Of a stretch of 14,129 nt of DNA, positions 1 to 6,288 are shown piece after piece; the stretch's first letter is position 1, and every line of letters starts with the position of its first letter. The notes beneath the pieces are model-generated. The model was not told the DNA's origin. It was given only the letters and a program-made list of their open reading frames with translations, and made no database searches. Source of the DNA: an uncultured Oscillospiraceae bacterium (GTDB lineage: Bacteria; Bacillota; Clostridia; Oscillospirales; Oscillospiraceae); contig CAJULZ010000075.1 in the NCBI GenBank assembly GCA_910587205.1, forward strand, positions 1 through 14,129, given 5' to 3'. Position numbers and translations under genes: made by a program.

Positions 1-2252
1 GCCATGTTCAGCGTCCGGGGGATGGGGGTGGCCGACAGGGTGAGCACGTCCACCTGTTTAGACAGCTCCTTGAGCCGCTCCTTGTGGGTGACGCCGAAGC
101 GCTGCTCCTCGTCCACCACCAGCAGGCCCAAGTCCTTGAACCGCACGTCCTTTTGCAGCAGCCGGTGGGTGCCGATGAGCACGTCCACCGAGCCGTTTTC
201 TAACCCCATCAGCGTCTTTTTGATCTGGGCGGGGGTGCGGAAGCGGCTGACCATGTCGATTTCCACCGGGTACTTGGCGAAGCGGCCCCTGGCCGTCAGA
301 TAGTGCTGCCGGGCCAAAACGGTGGTGGGCACCAGGATCGCAGCCTGCTTGCCGTCCAGCACGCACTTCATGATGGCCCGGAGGGCCACCTCCGTCTTGC
401 CGTAGCCCACGTCCCCGCACAGCAGGCGGTCCATGGGCCGGGGGGCTTCCATGTCCCGCTTGATCTCCGCCACCGAGCGGAGCTGGTCCTCCGTCTCATT
501 GTAGGGGAAGTCGTCCTCAAACTCCTTTTGCCAGGGGGAATCGGCGGAAAAGGCGTATCCCGGCTGGCGCTGGCGCTGGGCGTAGAGCTGGATCAGTCCT
601 TTGGCCAGGTCCTTCACCGCCTTGCGGGTGCGGGCCTTGGCCTTCTCCCAGTCCGTGCCCCCCAGCTTGGACAGTTTCTTTTTCTCCGGGTCGTCCCCGC
701 CGCCGATATATTTGGAGATCACGTCCAGCTGGGTGGCGGGGAGGTAGAGGGTATCCGTCCCCGCGTAGGCCAGCTTGACGTAGTCCTTCTCCACTCCGTC
801 CACCGTCATCTTCACCATGCCCACGTAGCGGCCGATGCCGTGGTGCTCGTGGACGACGAGGTCGCCGGGGGTGAGGTCGGTGAAGGAGTCCACACGGCGG
901 CGGTCTGCGGCGTGCTTGAGGCGCTTGCCCTTTTTCCGGGGTTCGCCGCCCCCCTCGGTCAAAACCGCGTAGGGGCAGCCGATGTAGTCAAACCCCGCGG
1001 ACAGCCCCCCCACCGCGATGGTGATATTCCCCGGCTGGGGCAGGGCGTGGAGCTGGAAGTCCACCGCCGAGCGGATCTTCCGCTCCCGGAGCATGGATTG
1101 CAGATTCAGCGCCCGCTGTTCGCTGCCCACCAGTACCACCGCGCCTGTGCTGGCGGTTTGGAGCTGGGTCAGGTCGGCGGCTGCCGCGTCCAGGCTGGCC
1201 CCAAAGGAGGGGAGCTGGCGGCCCTGGGCGGTGAGCACCGCCTTGGGGGGCAGGGGGGCGGCGGAGGTGGTAAAGGAGTCCAGGAAGCATAGAGCATGGT
1301 TGGACAGCTCCGCCATCAGCTCGTCCATCCCGGCGGCAAACACCGCGTATCTGCCTTCCACCGCACCGTTTTCAATCAGGGTTTTCACGTCCTCCCCCAG
1401 CTGCCACAGCCAGTTTTTCCCCCGCTCCGCCACCCGGCTGGACTCGCTCAGGCACACCACCGCCTCGGGGGGCAGGTGGTGCGCGGCGGTGCAAAGACTG
1501 GGGTAGCGGGCGGGGAGGCGGCAGTCGCCGAGCCGCTCCCAGTTCCCGTTTTCATCCTTGACCGGAAGAAGCTCGCCCACCGGGAGGAACTCCGCACGGT
1601 CCAAATGCCCGGTGCGCCGCTGGGAGGACACGTCGAACAGGCCCATGGAATCCACATCCCGATCCCAGAACTCCACCCGCACTGGGTCGTCCATGCCGGG
1701 GGAGAACACGTCCAGAATCCCGCCCCGCAGGGCAAACTGGCCCACGCCCTCCACCTGCTGGCACCGGGTGTACCCCAGCGCCGCCAGACGGTCGGCCAGC
1801 TCCTCGGGGTCGTAACTGCCCGAAACGCTGATCTCCACCACATGGGCGGCCAGCTCCGACCGGGGGAGGGTGCGCTGCAAAAGCCCCTCCACCGTGGCGG
1901 CGATGAGGGGGGCTTTGCCTTGGGCCATGGCGTGGAAGGCGGCGATGCGCCGGTGCTCCCACTGGCGGGAGGCCACCGCCCCCTCGTGGAACAGGAACTC
2001 CCGGGCGCACAGCAGGGTGGCGGGCGCCCCCGTCAACGCTGTCACGTCGGCGGCCAAACGCCGGCACTCCCCCTCGTCGGCGCACACCAGAACCACCGGG
2101 ACGCCCAGCCGCTCCAGCAGCCCCGCGGCAAAGTGCGCCCGGTGAACGGGGGACAGGCCGGATACCTCCACCGGCGAGCGGCCCGCCTCCAGGTTCGACG
2201 CCAGGCGGGCGAACTCCGGCACTTCGTTTAAAATATTGAGCAACAGTTTCAT
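1..2252 (-). CDS. mfd: Transcription-repair coupling factor Mfd, N-terminal 750 residues (3' end outside window)
   Basis: Mfd is a DNA translocase that removes RNA polymerase stalled at lesions and recruits UvrA for nucleotide excision repair. The frame is open from ATG 2252 to the left edge. It starts MKLLLNILNEVPEF, behind GAGGT six bases upstream. Visible parts are the UvrB-like N-terminal module (about residues 1-330), the RNA polymerase interaction domain from about residue 460 (DLVVHEHHGIGRYVG, D at 464), helicase Walker A GDVGYGKT (613-620), DEEQ box (714-717) and motif III SATPIPRTL at the cut end. The full protein is usually about 1,150 residues, so motifs IV-VI, the TRG motif and the autoinhibitory C-terminal domain lie outside the window. 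It follows pth by 131 bp on the same strand, the usual Firmicute order. Identification is firm. Confidence 0.97.
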   Translation of the reverse strand, partial: MKLLLNILNEVPEFARLASNLEAGRSPVEVSGLSPVHRAHFAAGLLERLGVPVVLVCADEGECRRLAADVTALTGAPATLLCAREFLFHEGAVASRQWEHRRIAAFHAMAQGKAPLIAATVEGLLQRTLPRSELAAHVVEISVSGSYDPEELADRLAALGYTRCQQVEGVGQFALRGGILDVFSPGMDDPVRVEFWDRDVDSMGLFDVSSQRRTGHLDRAEFLPVGELLPVKDENGNWERLGDCRLPARYPSLCTAAHHLPPEAVVCLSESSRVAERGKNWLWQLGEDVKTLIENGAVEGRYAVFAAGMDELMAELSNHALCFLDSFTTSAAPLPPKAVLTAQGRQLPSFGASLDAAAADLTQLQTASTGAVVLVGSEQRALNLQSMLRERKIRSAVDFQLHALPQPGNITIAVGGLSAGFDYIGCPYAVLTEGGGEPRKKGKRLKHAADRRRVDSFTDLTPGDLVVHEHHGIGRYVGMVKMTVDGVEKDYVKLAYAGTDTLYLPATQLDVISKYIGGGDDPEKKKLSKLGGTDWEKAKARTRKAVKDLAKGLIQLYAQRQRQPGYAFSADSPWQKEFEDDFPYNETEDQLRSVAEIKRDMEAPRPMDRLLCGDVGYGKTEVALRAIMKCVLDGKQAAILVPTTVLARQHYLTARGRFAKYPVEIDMVSRFRTPAQIKKTLMGLENGSVDVLIGTHRLLQKDVRFKDLGLLVVDEEQRFGVTHKERLKELSKQVDVLTLSATPIPRTLNM

Positions 2253-2313
2253 GGTGTGACCTCAAATTGAAAAATTTGGGAAATATAGGGGCAAGCCGCC
2301 CATATGGCCTATG

Positions 2314-2337
2314 CAGAGCGGGCCCTGCGGGCCTCTG
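2314..2337 (-). repeat. Hairpin in the pth-mfd gap
   Basis: GGCCC (2321-2325) pairs with GGGCC (2329-2333) around a TGC loop. The outer arms CAGA (2314-2317) and TCTG (2334-2337) extend it across a 3-base bulge. No T-run follows on the minus strand, so it is not a convincing terminator for pth and would not separate mfd from it. It sits beside AGGGGCAAGCC (2287-2297), an 11-mer that recurs in the hairpin at 4839-4863. It may be a remnant of a dispersed REP-like element or an mRNA processing site. Confidence 0.45.
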
Positions 2338-2383
2338 CTGTCCATTGAAACCCTCTGGCCGAAAGCTCCGGCGGACGGCCTTG

Positions 2384-2971
2384 TCAGTTAAAACGGTTCA
2401 TGGCCTTCTGCGGGCCGTCCCGCAGGAAGCACTCCACCGCTTCCGCGGCGCGCTTTACCGCCTCGTCCATCACTTTTTTATCCTCGCCCTGGAGCTTTCC
2501 CAGCACCCAGTCCGCCATGTCGTAGTCCGGGTGGGGCTTGCCGCCCACCCCCACTTTCAGCCGGGGAAACTGGTCGGTGCCCAGGTGCTGGATAACGCTT
2601 TTCAGCCCGTTGTGGCCCCCGGCGGAGCCGCCGGTGCGGATGCGCAGCTTGCCCAGAGGCAGGTCTACGTCGTCGGAGATGACCAGCACATGATTTGGCG
2701 CGACCTTGTAAAACCGGGCCGCCTCCCCCACCGCTTCGCCGGATAGGTTCATATAGGTGGCAGGCTTCATCACCAGGGCGCCCTGCCCGCCGATGGCTGC
2801 GGCGTTGGTAAGGGCCTTGAATTTCAGGCGCTGGATGGGGAACCGGCCCCGCTCGCCCAGCTCGTCCGCCACCAGGAAGCCCGCGTTGTGGCGGGTGTTT
2901 TCGTACTTCTCCCCCGGATTGCCCAGGCCCACCACAAGCCAGGACACCGGGAGCTTTTTTTGAAACAGCAT
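2384..2971 (-). CDS. pth: Peptidyl-tRNA hydrolase
   Basis: Pth hydrolyses the ester bond of peptidyl-tRNAs that drop off the ribosome, recycling tRNA in the cytoplasm. The 195-residue product matches the usual family length of about 185-200. Active-site features: GLGNPG (N18), the catalytic histidine in NTRHNAGF (H28, equivalent to E. coli His20), YMNLSG (N75), the SDDVDLP acidic segment (around D100) and GGHNGLKS (N121). I chose ATG 2971 over the in-frame ATG at 2983 because GGAGG (2977-2981) lies five bases before 2971, and the longer start would translate the ribosome site itself. It lies between prs and mfd on the same strand, probably in one operon. Confidence 0.97.
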   Translation of the reverse strand: MLFQKKLPVSWLVVGLGNPGEKYENTRHNAGFLVADELGERGRFPIQRLKFKALTNAAAIGGQGALVMKPATYMNLSGEAVGEAARFYKVAPNHVLVISDDVDLPLGKLRIRTGGSAGGHNGLKSVIQHLGTDQFPRLKVGVGGKPHPDYDMADWVLGKLQGEDKKVMDEAVKRAAEAVECFLRDGPQKAMNRFN

Positions 2972-2991
2972 AGCTACCTCCAAACAGGTAA

Positions 2992-3026
2992 GAACCGCTC
3001 CGGGGCGCTGGCCTCGGAGCGGATTC
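2992..3026 (-). repeat. Inverted repeat in the prs-pth gap (hairpin before the pth ribosome site)
   Basis: CCGCTCCG (2995-3002) and CGGAGCGG (3015-3022) are perfect complements with a 12-base loop, and GAA/TTC extend the stem outward. On the minus strand the stem ends about ten bases before the pth GGAGG. The tail TTCTTACCTGTTT is only partly U-rich, so this is at most a weak terminator or attenuator. A processing or stabilising hairpin between prs and pth is equally possible. Confidence 0.5.
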
Positions 3027-3111
3027 TCTCTCTATCAGGTATCAAAGGGCGGCCTTGCGGGGCCCCCATATGGATTTTCCCATTCTGCTCACGACGGCTT
3101 CACAGCCGGAA

Positions 3112-4077
3112 TCAGCACCAGAGCTTGGACACGGAGCGCTCCTCATAGATGCGCTCAATGGCCTCGGCAAACAGGTGGGCCACGGACAGGTACTTGACCT
3201 TGGGGCAAATCTCGGCAATGTTGTCCCTGGGCTGGATGGTGTTCAGGAACACTACCTCGTCCAAAACGGAATCGTTGATGCGCTGGATCGCGGGGCCGGA
3301 CAGCACGCCGTGGCTGGCGCAGGCGGTGACGGATTTGGCGTGGCCGATGTCCACCAGGGCCTGGGCCGCATGGCACAGGGAGCCGCCGGTATCCACCATG
3401 TCGTCCAGAAGGATCACGTTCTTGTCGGTGACGTCGCCGATAATGTTCATTACCTCAGAGGAGTTGGCCTTCTGCCGGCGCTTGTCCACGATGGCCATGG
3501 GCATATCCAGCTTCTGGGCGAAGGAGCGGGCGCGGGCCACGCTGCCCACGTCGGGGGAGACCACCATGGTCTCATCGTGGACGGAGGCGAAGCGGCGGAA
3601 GAAATGATCCACAAACACGGGGGAGCCCATCAGGTTGTCCACAGGTATGTCGAAAAAGCCCTGGATCTGGTTGGCGTGGAGATCCATGGTGAGCACCCGG
3701 TCCGCGCCGGCGCGGGTGATAAGATTGGCCACCAGCTTGGCGGAGATGGGGTCGCGGGGCTTGGTCTTACGGTCCTGCCGGGCGTAGCCGAAGTAGGGCA
3801 CCACGGCGGTAATCCGGCCGGCGGATGCCCGGCGCAGCGCGTCGATCATGATGAGCAGTTCCATCAGGTTGTCGTTCACCGGGGTGCTGGTGGACTGGAC
3901 CACAAACACGTCGGAACCGCGGACGGTTTCATAGATGGAGACGAAGTTTTCGCCATCGGAGAAAGCGCCGGTCTCGGCGTTGCCCAGGGGAATGCTGAGC
4001 TCCTTGCAGATGTCCTGGGCCAGGGCCCGGTTGGAGCTGCCGGAAAAAATCTTCAAATCCTTGCCATGTGAAATCAT
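3112..4077 (-). CDS. prs: Ribose-phosphate pyrophosphokinase (PRPP synthetase)
   Basis: Prs makes PRPP from ribose 5-phosphate and ATP, feeding purine, pyrimidine, histidine, tryptophan and NAD synthesis. The 321-residue product fits the family (about 315). Key motifs: FSDGE (39-43), PYFGYARQDR (94-103) with the adenine/Mg loop, MDLHANQIQGFFDIPVD (131-147, H133), VDKRR (197-201), and the PRPP-binding loop DDMVDTGGSL (225-234). An in-frame TTG at 4086 is possible, but GAGG (4090-4093) is only three bases from it. ATG 4077 gives the standard N-terminus (MISHGKDLKIFSGSSN), though with a long 12-base spacer. It has its own promoter about 110 bp upstream and leads into pth and mfd. Confidence 0.97.
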   Translation of the reverse strand: MISHGKDLKIFSGSSNRALAQDICKELSIPLGNAETGAFSDGENFVSIYETVRGSDVFVVQSTSTPVNDNLMELLIMIDALRRASAGRITAVVPYFGYARQDRKTKPRDPISAKLVANLITRAGADRVLTMDLHANQIQGFFDIPVDNLMGSPVFVDHFFRRFASVHDETMVVSPDVGSVARARSFAQKLDMPMAIVDKRRQKANSSEVMNIIGDVTDKNVILLDDMVDTGGSLCHAAQALVDIGHAKSVTACASHGVLSGPAIQRINDSVLDEVVFLNTIQPRDNIAEICPKVKYLSVAHLFAEAIERIYEERSVSKLWC

Positions 4078-4192
4078 GGTTCGCAACTTCCTCTCTTATA
4101 TCGTGATGGGGGCGACGGAACCCATTTACTGGATGAGGCATGAATGCGGCGGGAAGAAGGGCATAAAAGGCCGCGGTATCGTTTCCAAGGAC

Positions 4193-4220
4193 ATTATATC
4201 AGAAATTTCAGGTTTTTGAA
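4193..4220 (-). promoter_or_regulatory. Sigma-A promoter of prs
   Basis: Reading the minus strand, TTCAAA (4215-4220) lies 16 bases before TATAAT (4193-4198), which is also preceded by an extended -10 TG. The surrounding DNA is AT-rich in an otherwise GC-rich window. Transcription would start near 4186, giving a leader of about 110 nt before prs. I see no known riboswitch in that leader. Confidence 0.75.
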
Positions 4221-4312
4221 GGTCTTTTTCACGTTTCGAGGAAATTGTACGGTTCAACCAAAAAAAGTTTCAAAAAGAATAGAAAAGCAGTAAAAATGTC
4301 GAATGCGTCCGA

Positions 4313-4810
4313 TCAGCCCCGGGCGGCCTGGGGCAGCCAGCGCTGGATGCGCCGGGTCTGATAGAGATGGATGACCTCCAGGGTGGCGCAGATTTTATCC
4401 GCCATATTCACCACCAGCGCTTCCCGGCAACGGGGCAGGTGTACCGCCAGGGGGAACATGTGGGAAACGATGGCGTTTTTCTCCCGCTCGCTCAGGTCGG
4501 GGCACAGGGCCACGGCGTTGCGCAGGGCGAACTCCGGATGGTCCAGGCACTGGTTGCCGGGGTGGGCGGAGCCGTCGGCGGGATCGTATAGGTAGAGGTC
4601 GTGGAGCAGCCCCGCCCGGGCGGCGGCGCGGTAGTCCCAGCCGAAATAGCGGGCCAGGCGGAAGGCCATATAAGACACGAACAGGGAATGCTGGTAACAG
4701 GTGATGGAGAAATGGTGCCGCCACCGCTTCATGGAGCCGACCTCTTCACGGTCCAGAAGGGGGGCGACGCACTGGAGGAACGCGGCGGTGTTCAAGTCGT
4801 ACTTGGACAT
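4313..4810 (-). CDS. HD-domain phosphohydrolase (HDIG-like), substrate unknown
   Basis: A 165-residue cytoplasmic protein of the HD superfamily, metal-dependent phosphohydrolases usually acting on nucleotides or phosphodiesters. Ligand residues visible: H41 (CYQHSLFVSYM), the H70-D71 doublet (GLLHDLYLYD) and D138 (NMADKIC), with H91 and H117 as possible extra metal ligands. ATG 4810 is chosen because AAAGGAGT lies just upstream. A longer reading to 4912 would run through that site, the leader hairpin and the promoter. The gene has its own strong promoter and is divergent from the gntR-ABC operon. Downstream of its stop is T-rich sequence without a clear hairpin, so some read-through into prs is possible. 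The fold is secure. The substrate is not predictable from sequence. Confidence 0.88.
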   Translation of the reverse strand: MSKYDLNTAAFLQCVAPLLDREEVGSMKRWRHHFSITCYQHSLFVSYMAFRLARYFGWDYRAAARAGLLHDLYLYDPADGSAHPGNQCLDHPEFALRNAVALCPDLSEREKNAIVSHMFPLAVHLPRCREALVVNMADKICATLEVIHLYQTRRIQRWLPQAARG

Positions 4811-4831
4811 GGTAAGGACTCCTTTGGATGA

Positions 4832-4870
4832 GGGTTGCCGCAGGGGCAAGCCCTGCCCCTGCGCAAACCC
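4832..4870 (-). repeat. Strong hairpin at the 5' end of the HD-gene transcript
   Basis: A perfect 10-bp inverted repeat, CGCAGGGGCA (4839-4848) with TGCCCCTGCG (4854-4863), loop 4849-4853. A broken outer stem GGGTTG / CAA-A-CCC extends it to about 4832-4870. It sits between the -10 box (4871-4876) and the ribosome site, so it would form at the extreme 5' end of the mRNA. It could be an operator, an mRNA-stabilising 5' stem-loop, or an inserted REP-like element (it shares an 11-mer with 2287-2297). Confidence 0.7.
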
Positions 4871-4899
4871 ATTATAACAGTCCGCGGCCGTTTTGTCAG
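4871..4899 (-). promoter_or_regulatory. Sigma-A promoter of the HD-domain gene
   Basis: On the minus strand CTGACA (4894-4899) is separated by exactly 17 bases from TATAAT (4871-4876), a near-consensus pair. It points leftward into the gene starting at 4810, back to back with the gntR promoter 49 bp to the right. Confidence 0.85.
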
Positions 4900-4947
4900 C
4901 CGTCTTTTGCAAAAATTAAAAGAAAGATCTGGAAGTTTTTTAAGGGC

Positions 4948-4976
4948 TTGACAGGAGCCGGAAGGCATGATATGAT
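4948..4976 (+). promoter_or_regulatory. Sigma-A promoter of the gntR-ABC operon
   Basis: TTGACA (4948-4953), a 17-base spacer and TATGAT (4971-4976), followed directly by the palindromic operator. Start of transcription is expected near 4983, inside the palindrome, leaving a leader of about 40 nt before the GntR start codon. Confidence 0.88.
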
Positions 4977-5003
4977 AACTGTGTTAATACAGATAATACA
5001 GTT
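4977..5003. promoter_or_regulatory. 27-bp palindromic operator, probable GntR/YtrA autoregulatory site
   Basis: Half-sites AACTGTGTTA (4977-4986) and TAATACAGTT (4994-5003) are inverted repeats with one mismatch in ten, around a 7-base centre. The repeat begins immediately after the -10 box and covers the expected start site, so a bound dimer would block initiation. The adjacent first gene encodes a GntR-family DNA-binding protein, and self-repression is the norm for YtrA-type regulators. Assignment to that protein is inferred. Confidence 0.75.
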
Positions 5004-5023
5004 GCAGGAAAGGAGGCGGGGCC

Positions 5024-5392
5024 ATGCTCAGCCTGAACTACCGGGACAGCCGCCCCATCTACGAACAGGTGCGGGACGGGCTGCGCCGTCTCATCATCAC
5101 GGGGGCCATCCCGGCGGGGGATAAGCTGCCCTCGGTGCGCTCCATGGCGGGGCAATTGGCCATCAACCCCAACACCATCCAGCGGGCCTATGAGGCGCTG
5201 GAGCAGGAGGGCTACGCCTACTCGGTGCCGGGGAAGGGGAGCTTTGCCGCGCTGCCCCAGGACGTCACCGATAAGCGGCGGGACGAGCTGCTCAAACAGC
5301 TGGACGCCGTCGTACAGGAGCTGGAATACCTGGGGATGAGCCGGAAGGACGTGGCGCGGCGCTGCACGCAAGGGAAGGAGGACGCGCAATGA
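5024..5392 (+). CDS. GntR-family transcriptional regulator, YtrA subfamily
   Basis: A 122-residue regulator. Residues about 10-75 form the winged helix of the GntR family (PIYEQVRDGLRRLI, then AGDKLPSVRSMAGQLAINPNTIQRAYEALEQEGYAY, with the wing SVPGKGSF). The C-terminal tail of about 45 residues is short and helical, too small for the FadR/HutC ligand domains. That length is typical of the YtrA subgroup, which dimerises through this tail and controls adjacent ABC transporters. The start has AAAGGAGG eight bases upstream. Its stop overlaps the ATPase start by 4 bp (ATGA), implying translational coupling. It probably represses its own operon through the palindrome at 4977-5003. The inducer is unknown. 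Confidence 0.93.
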   Translation: MLSLNYRDSRPIYEQVRDGLRRLIITGAIPAGDKLPSVRSMAGQLAINPNTIQRAYEALEQEGYAYSVPGKGSFAALPQDVTDKRRDELLKQLDAVVQELEYLGMSRKDVARRCTQGKEDAQ

Positions 5393-6288
5393 TTGAAGTG
5401 AAAAATGTGGTCAAGAGCTTCGACGGCTTCCATGCCCTGGACGGCCTGACCATGACGGTGCCCAAGGGGGCCATTTACGGGCTGGTGGGGCCCAACGGGG
5501 CGGGGAAGTCCACCATTTTGCGCCACCTGTGCGGGGCCTACCGCCAGGATTCCGGGGAGATCACCTTGGAGGGCGCGCCAATCTACGAGAACCCGGCGGT
5601 GAAGACCCGTATGGCCGTCATCCCCGACGAGCTGTACGACTTCGGGGCGGCCTCTACCCGGGACATGATGAAATTCTACCGGGGCATCTACCCCCAGTTT
5701 GACCTGGAGCGCTATGAAAAGCTGAAGGACGCCTTCCCCGCTGTGGACCAGCGGCGGCCCATCCGCCGTCTGTCCAAGGGGATGCAGAAGCAGTCCGCGT
5801 TCTGGCTGGCCCTGAGCTGCAAGCCGGACTACCTGCTGCTGGACGAGCCGGTAGACGGCCTGGACCCGGTGATGCGCCGTCAGGTGTGGTCGCTGCTCAT
5901 GGGGGACGTGGCCGAGCGGGGGACCACGGTGCTGGTGTCCTCCCACAACCTGCGGGAGCTGGAGGACGTGTGCGACCACGTGGGGCTGCTCAGCCACGGC
6001 AAGGTGGCGCTGGAGCGCTCCCTCAGCGAGCTCCAGGGCGGCACCGTCAAGCTCCAGGCCGCCTTTGAGGGGGAGGCGCCCCAGCTCCCCCAGGAGCTCC
6101 AGGTGATCCACACCGACCGCGTGGGCAAGGTGTATACCTACATTATACGGGGCGGCGCGGAGGAGGTCACGGCGCAGTTTGCCCAGTTCAACCCGCTGTT
6201 CACCGAGGCGCTGCCCCTCAGCCTGGAGGAGATCTTTATCTATGAAATGGGAGGTGAGGACTATGCGGTCCGGGACATCGTTCTTTAA
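5389..6288 (+). CDS. ABC transporter ATP-binding protein (YtrB/ABC-2 exporter type)
   Basis: A 299-residue cytoplasmic ATPase that would power the permease encoded next. Motifs: Walker A GPNGAGKST (34-42), signature RLSKGMQKQ (127-135, a variant of LSGGQ common in ABC-2 ATPases), Walker B YLLLDEP (148-154) with the D-loop DGLDP, and the H-loop histidine H186 (VSSHNLRE). The usual Q-loop glutamine is not obvious: the segment reads AVIPDEL with D80 in that place. About 90 residues after the H-loop form a C-terminal extension. It overlaps gntR by 4 bp and the permease by 26 bp, so the three genes are one tight operon. The substrate could be a peptide antibiotic or a cell-envelope compound, by analogy with ytr and related systems. 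Confidence 0.94.
   Translation: MIEVKNVVKSFDGFHALDGLTMTVPKGAIYGLVGPNGAGKSTILRHLCGAYRQDSGEITLEGAPIYENPAVKTRMAVIPDELYDFGAASTRDMMKFYRGIYPQFDLERYEKLKDAFPAVDQRRPIRRLSKGMQKQSAFWLALSCKPDYLLLDEPVDGLDPVMRRQVWSLLMGDVAERGTTVLVSSHNLRELEDVCDHVGLLSHGKVALERSLSELQGGTVKLQAAFEGEAPQLPQELQVIHTDRVGKVYTYIIRGGAEEVTAQFAQFNPLFTEALPLSLEEIFIYEMGGEDYAVRDIVL

Noticed and set aside
303..2231. Plus-strand open frames at 303-1292 and 1296-2231
   Set aside because: They are antisense to mfd, whose motifs run unbroken through the whole interval. No start signals and no recognisable protein.
3055..4071. Plus-strand open frame (338 codons) opposite prs
   Set aside because: It mirrors the conserved prs frame, is Gly/His/Val-rich and has no ribosome site.
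4078..4186. PRPP or purine riboswitch in the prs leader
   Set aside because: I saw no conserved aptamer core and no terminator or SD-sequestering stem in the leader.
4811..4912. N-terminal extension of the first HD protein to position 4912
   Set aside because: It would translate through the ribosome site, the 5' hairpin and the -10/-35 promoter boxes, and the added residues are not HD-like.
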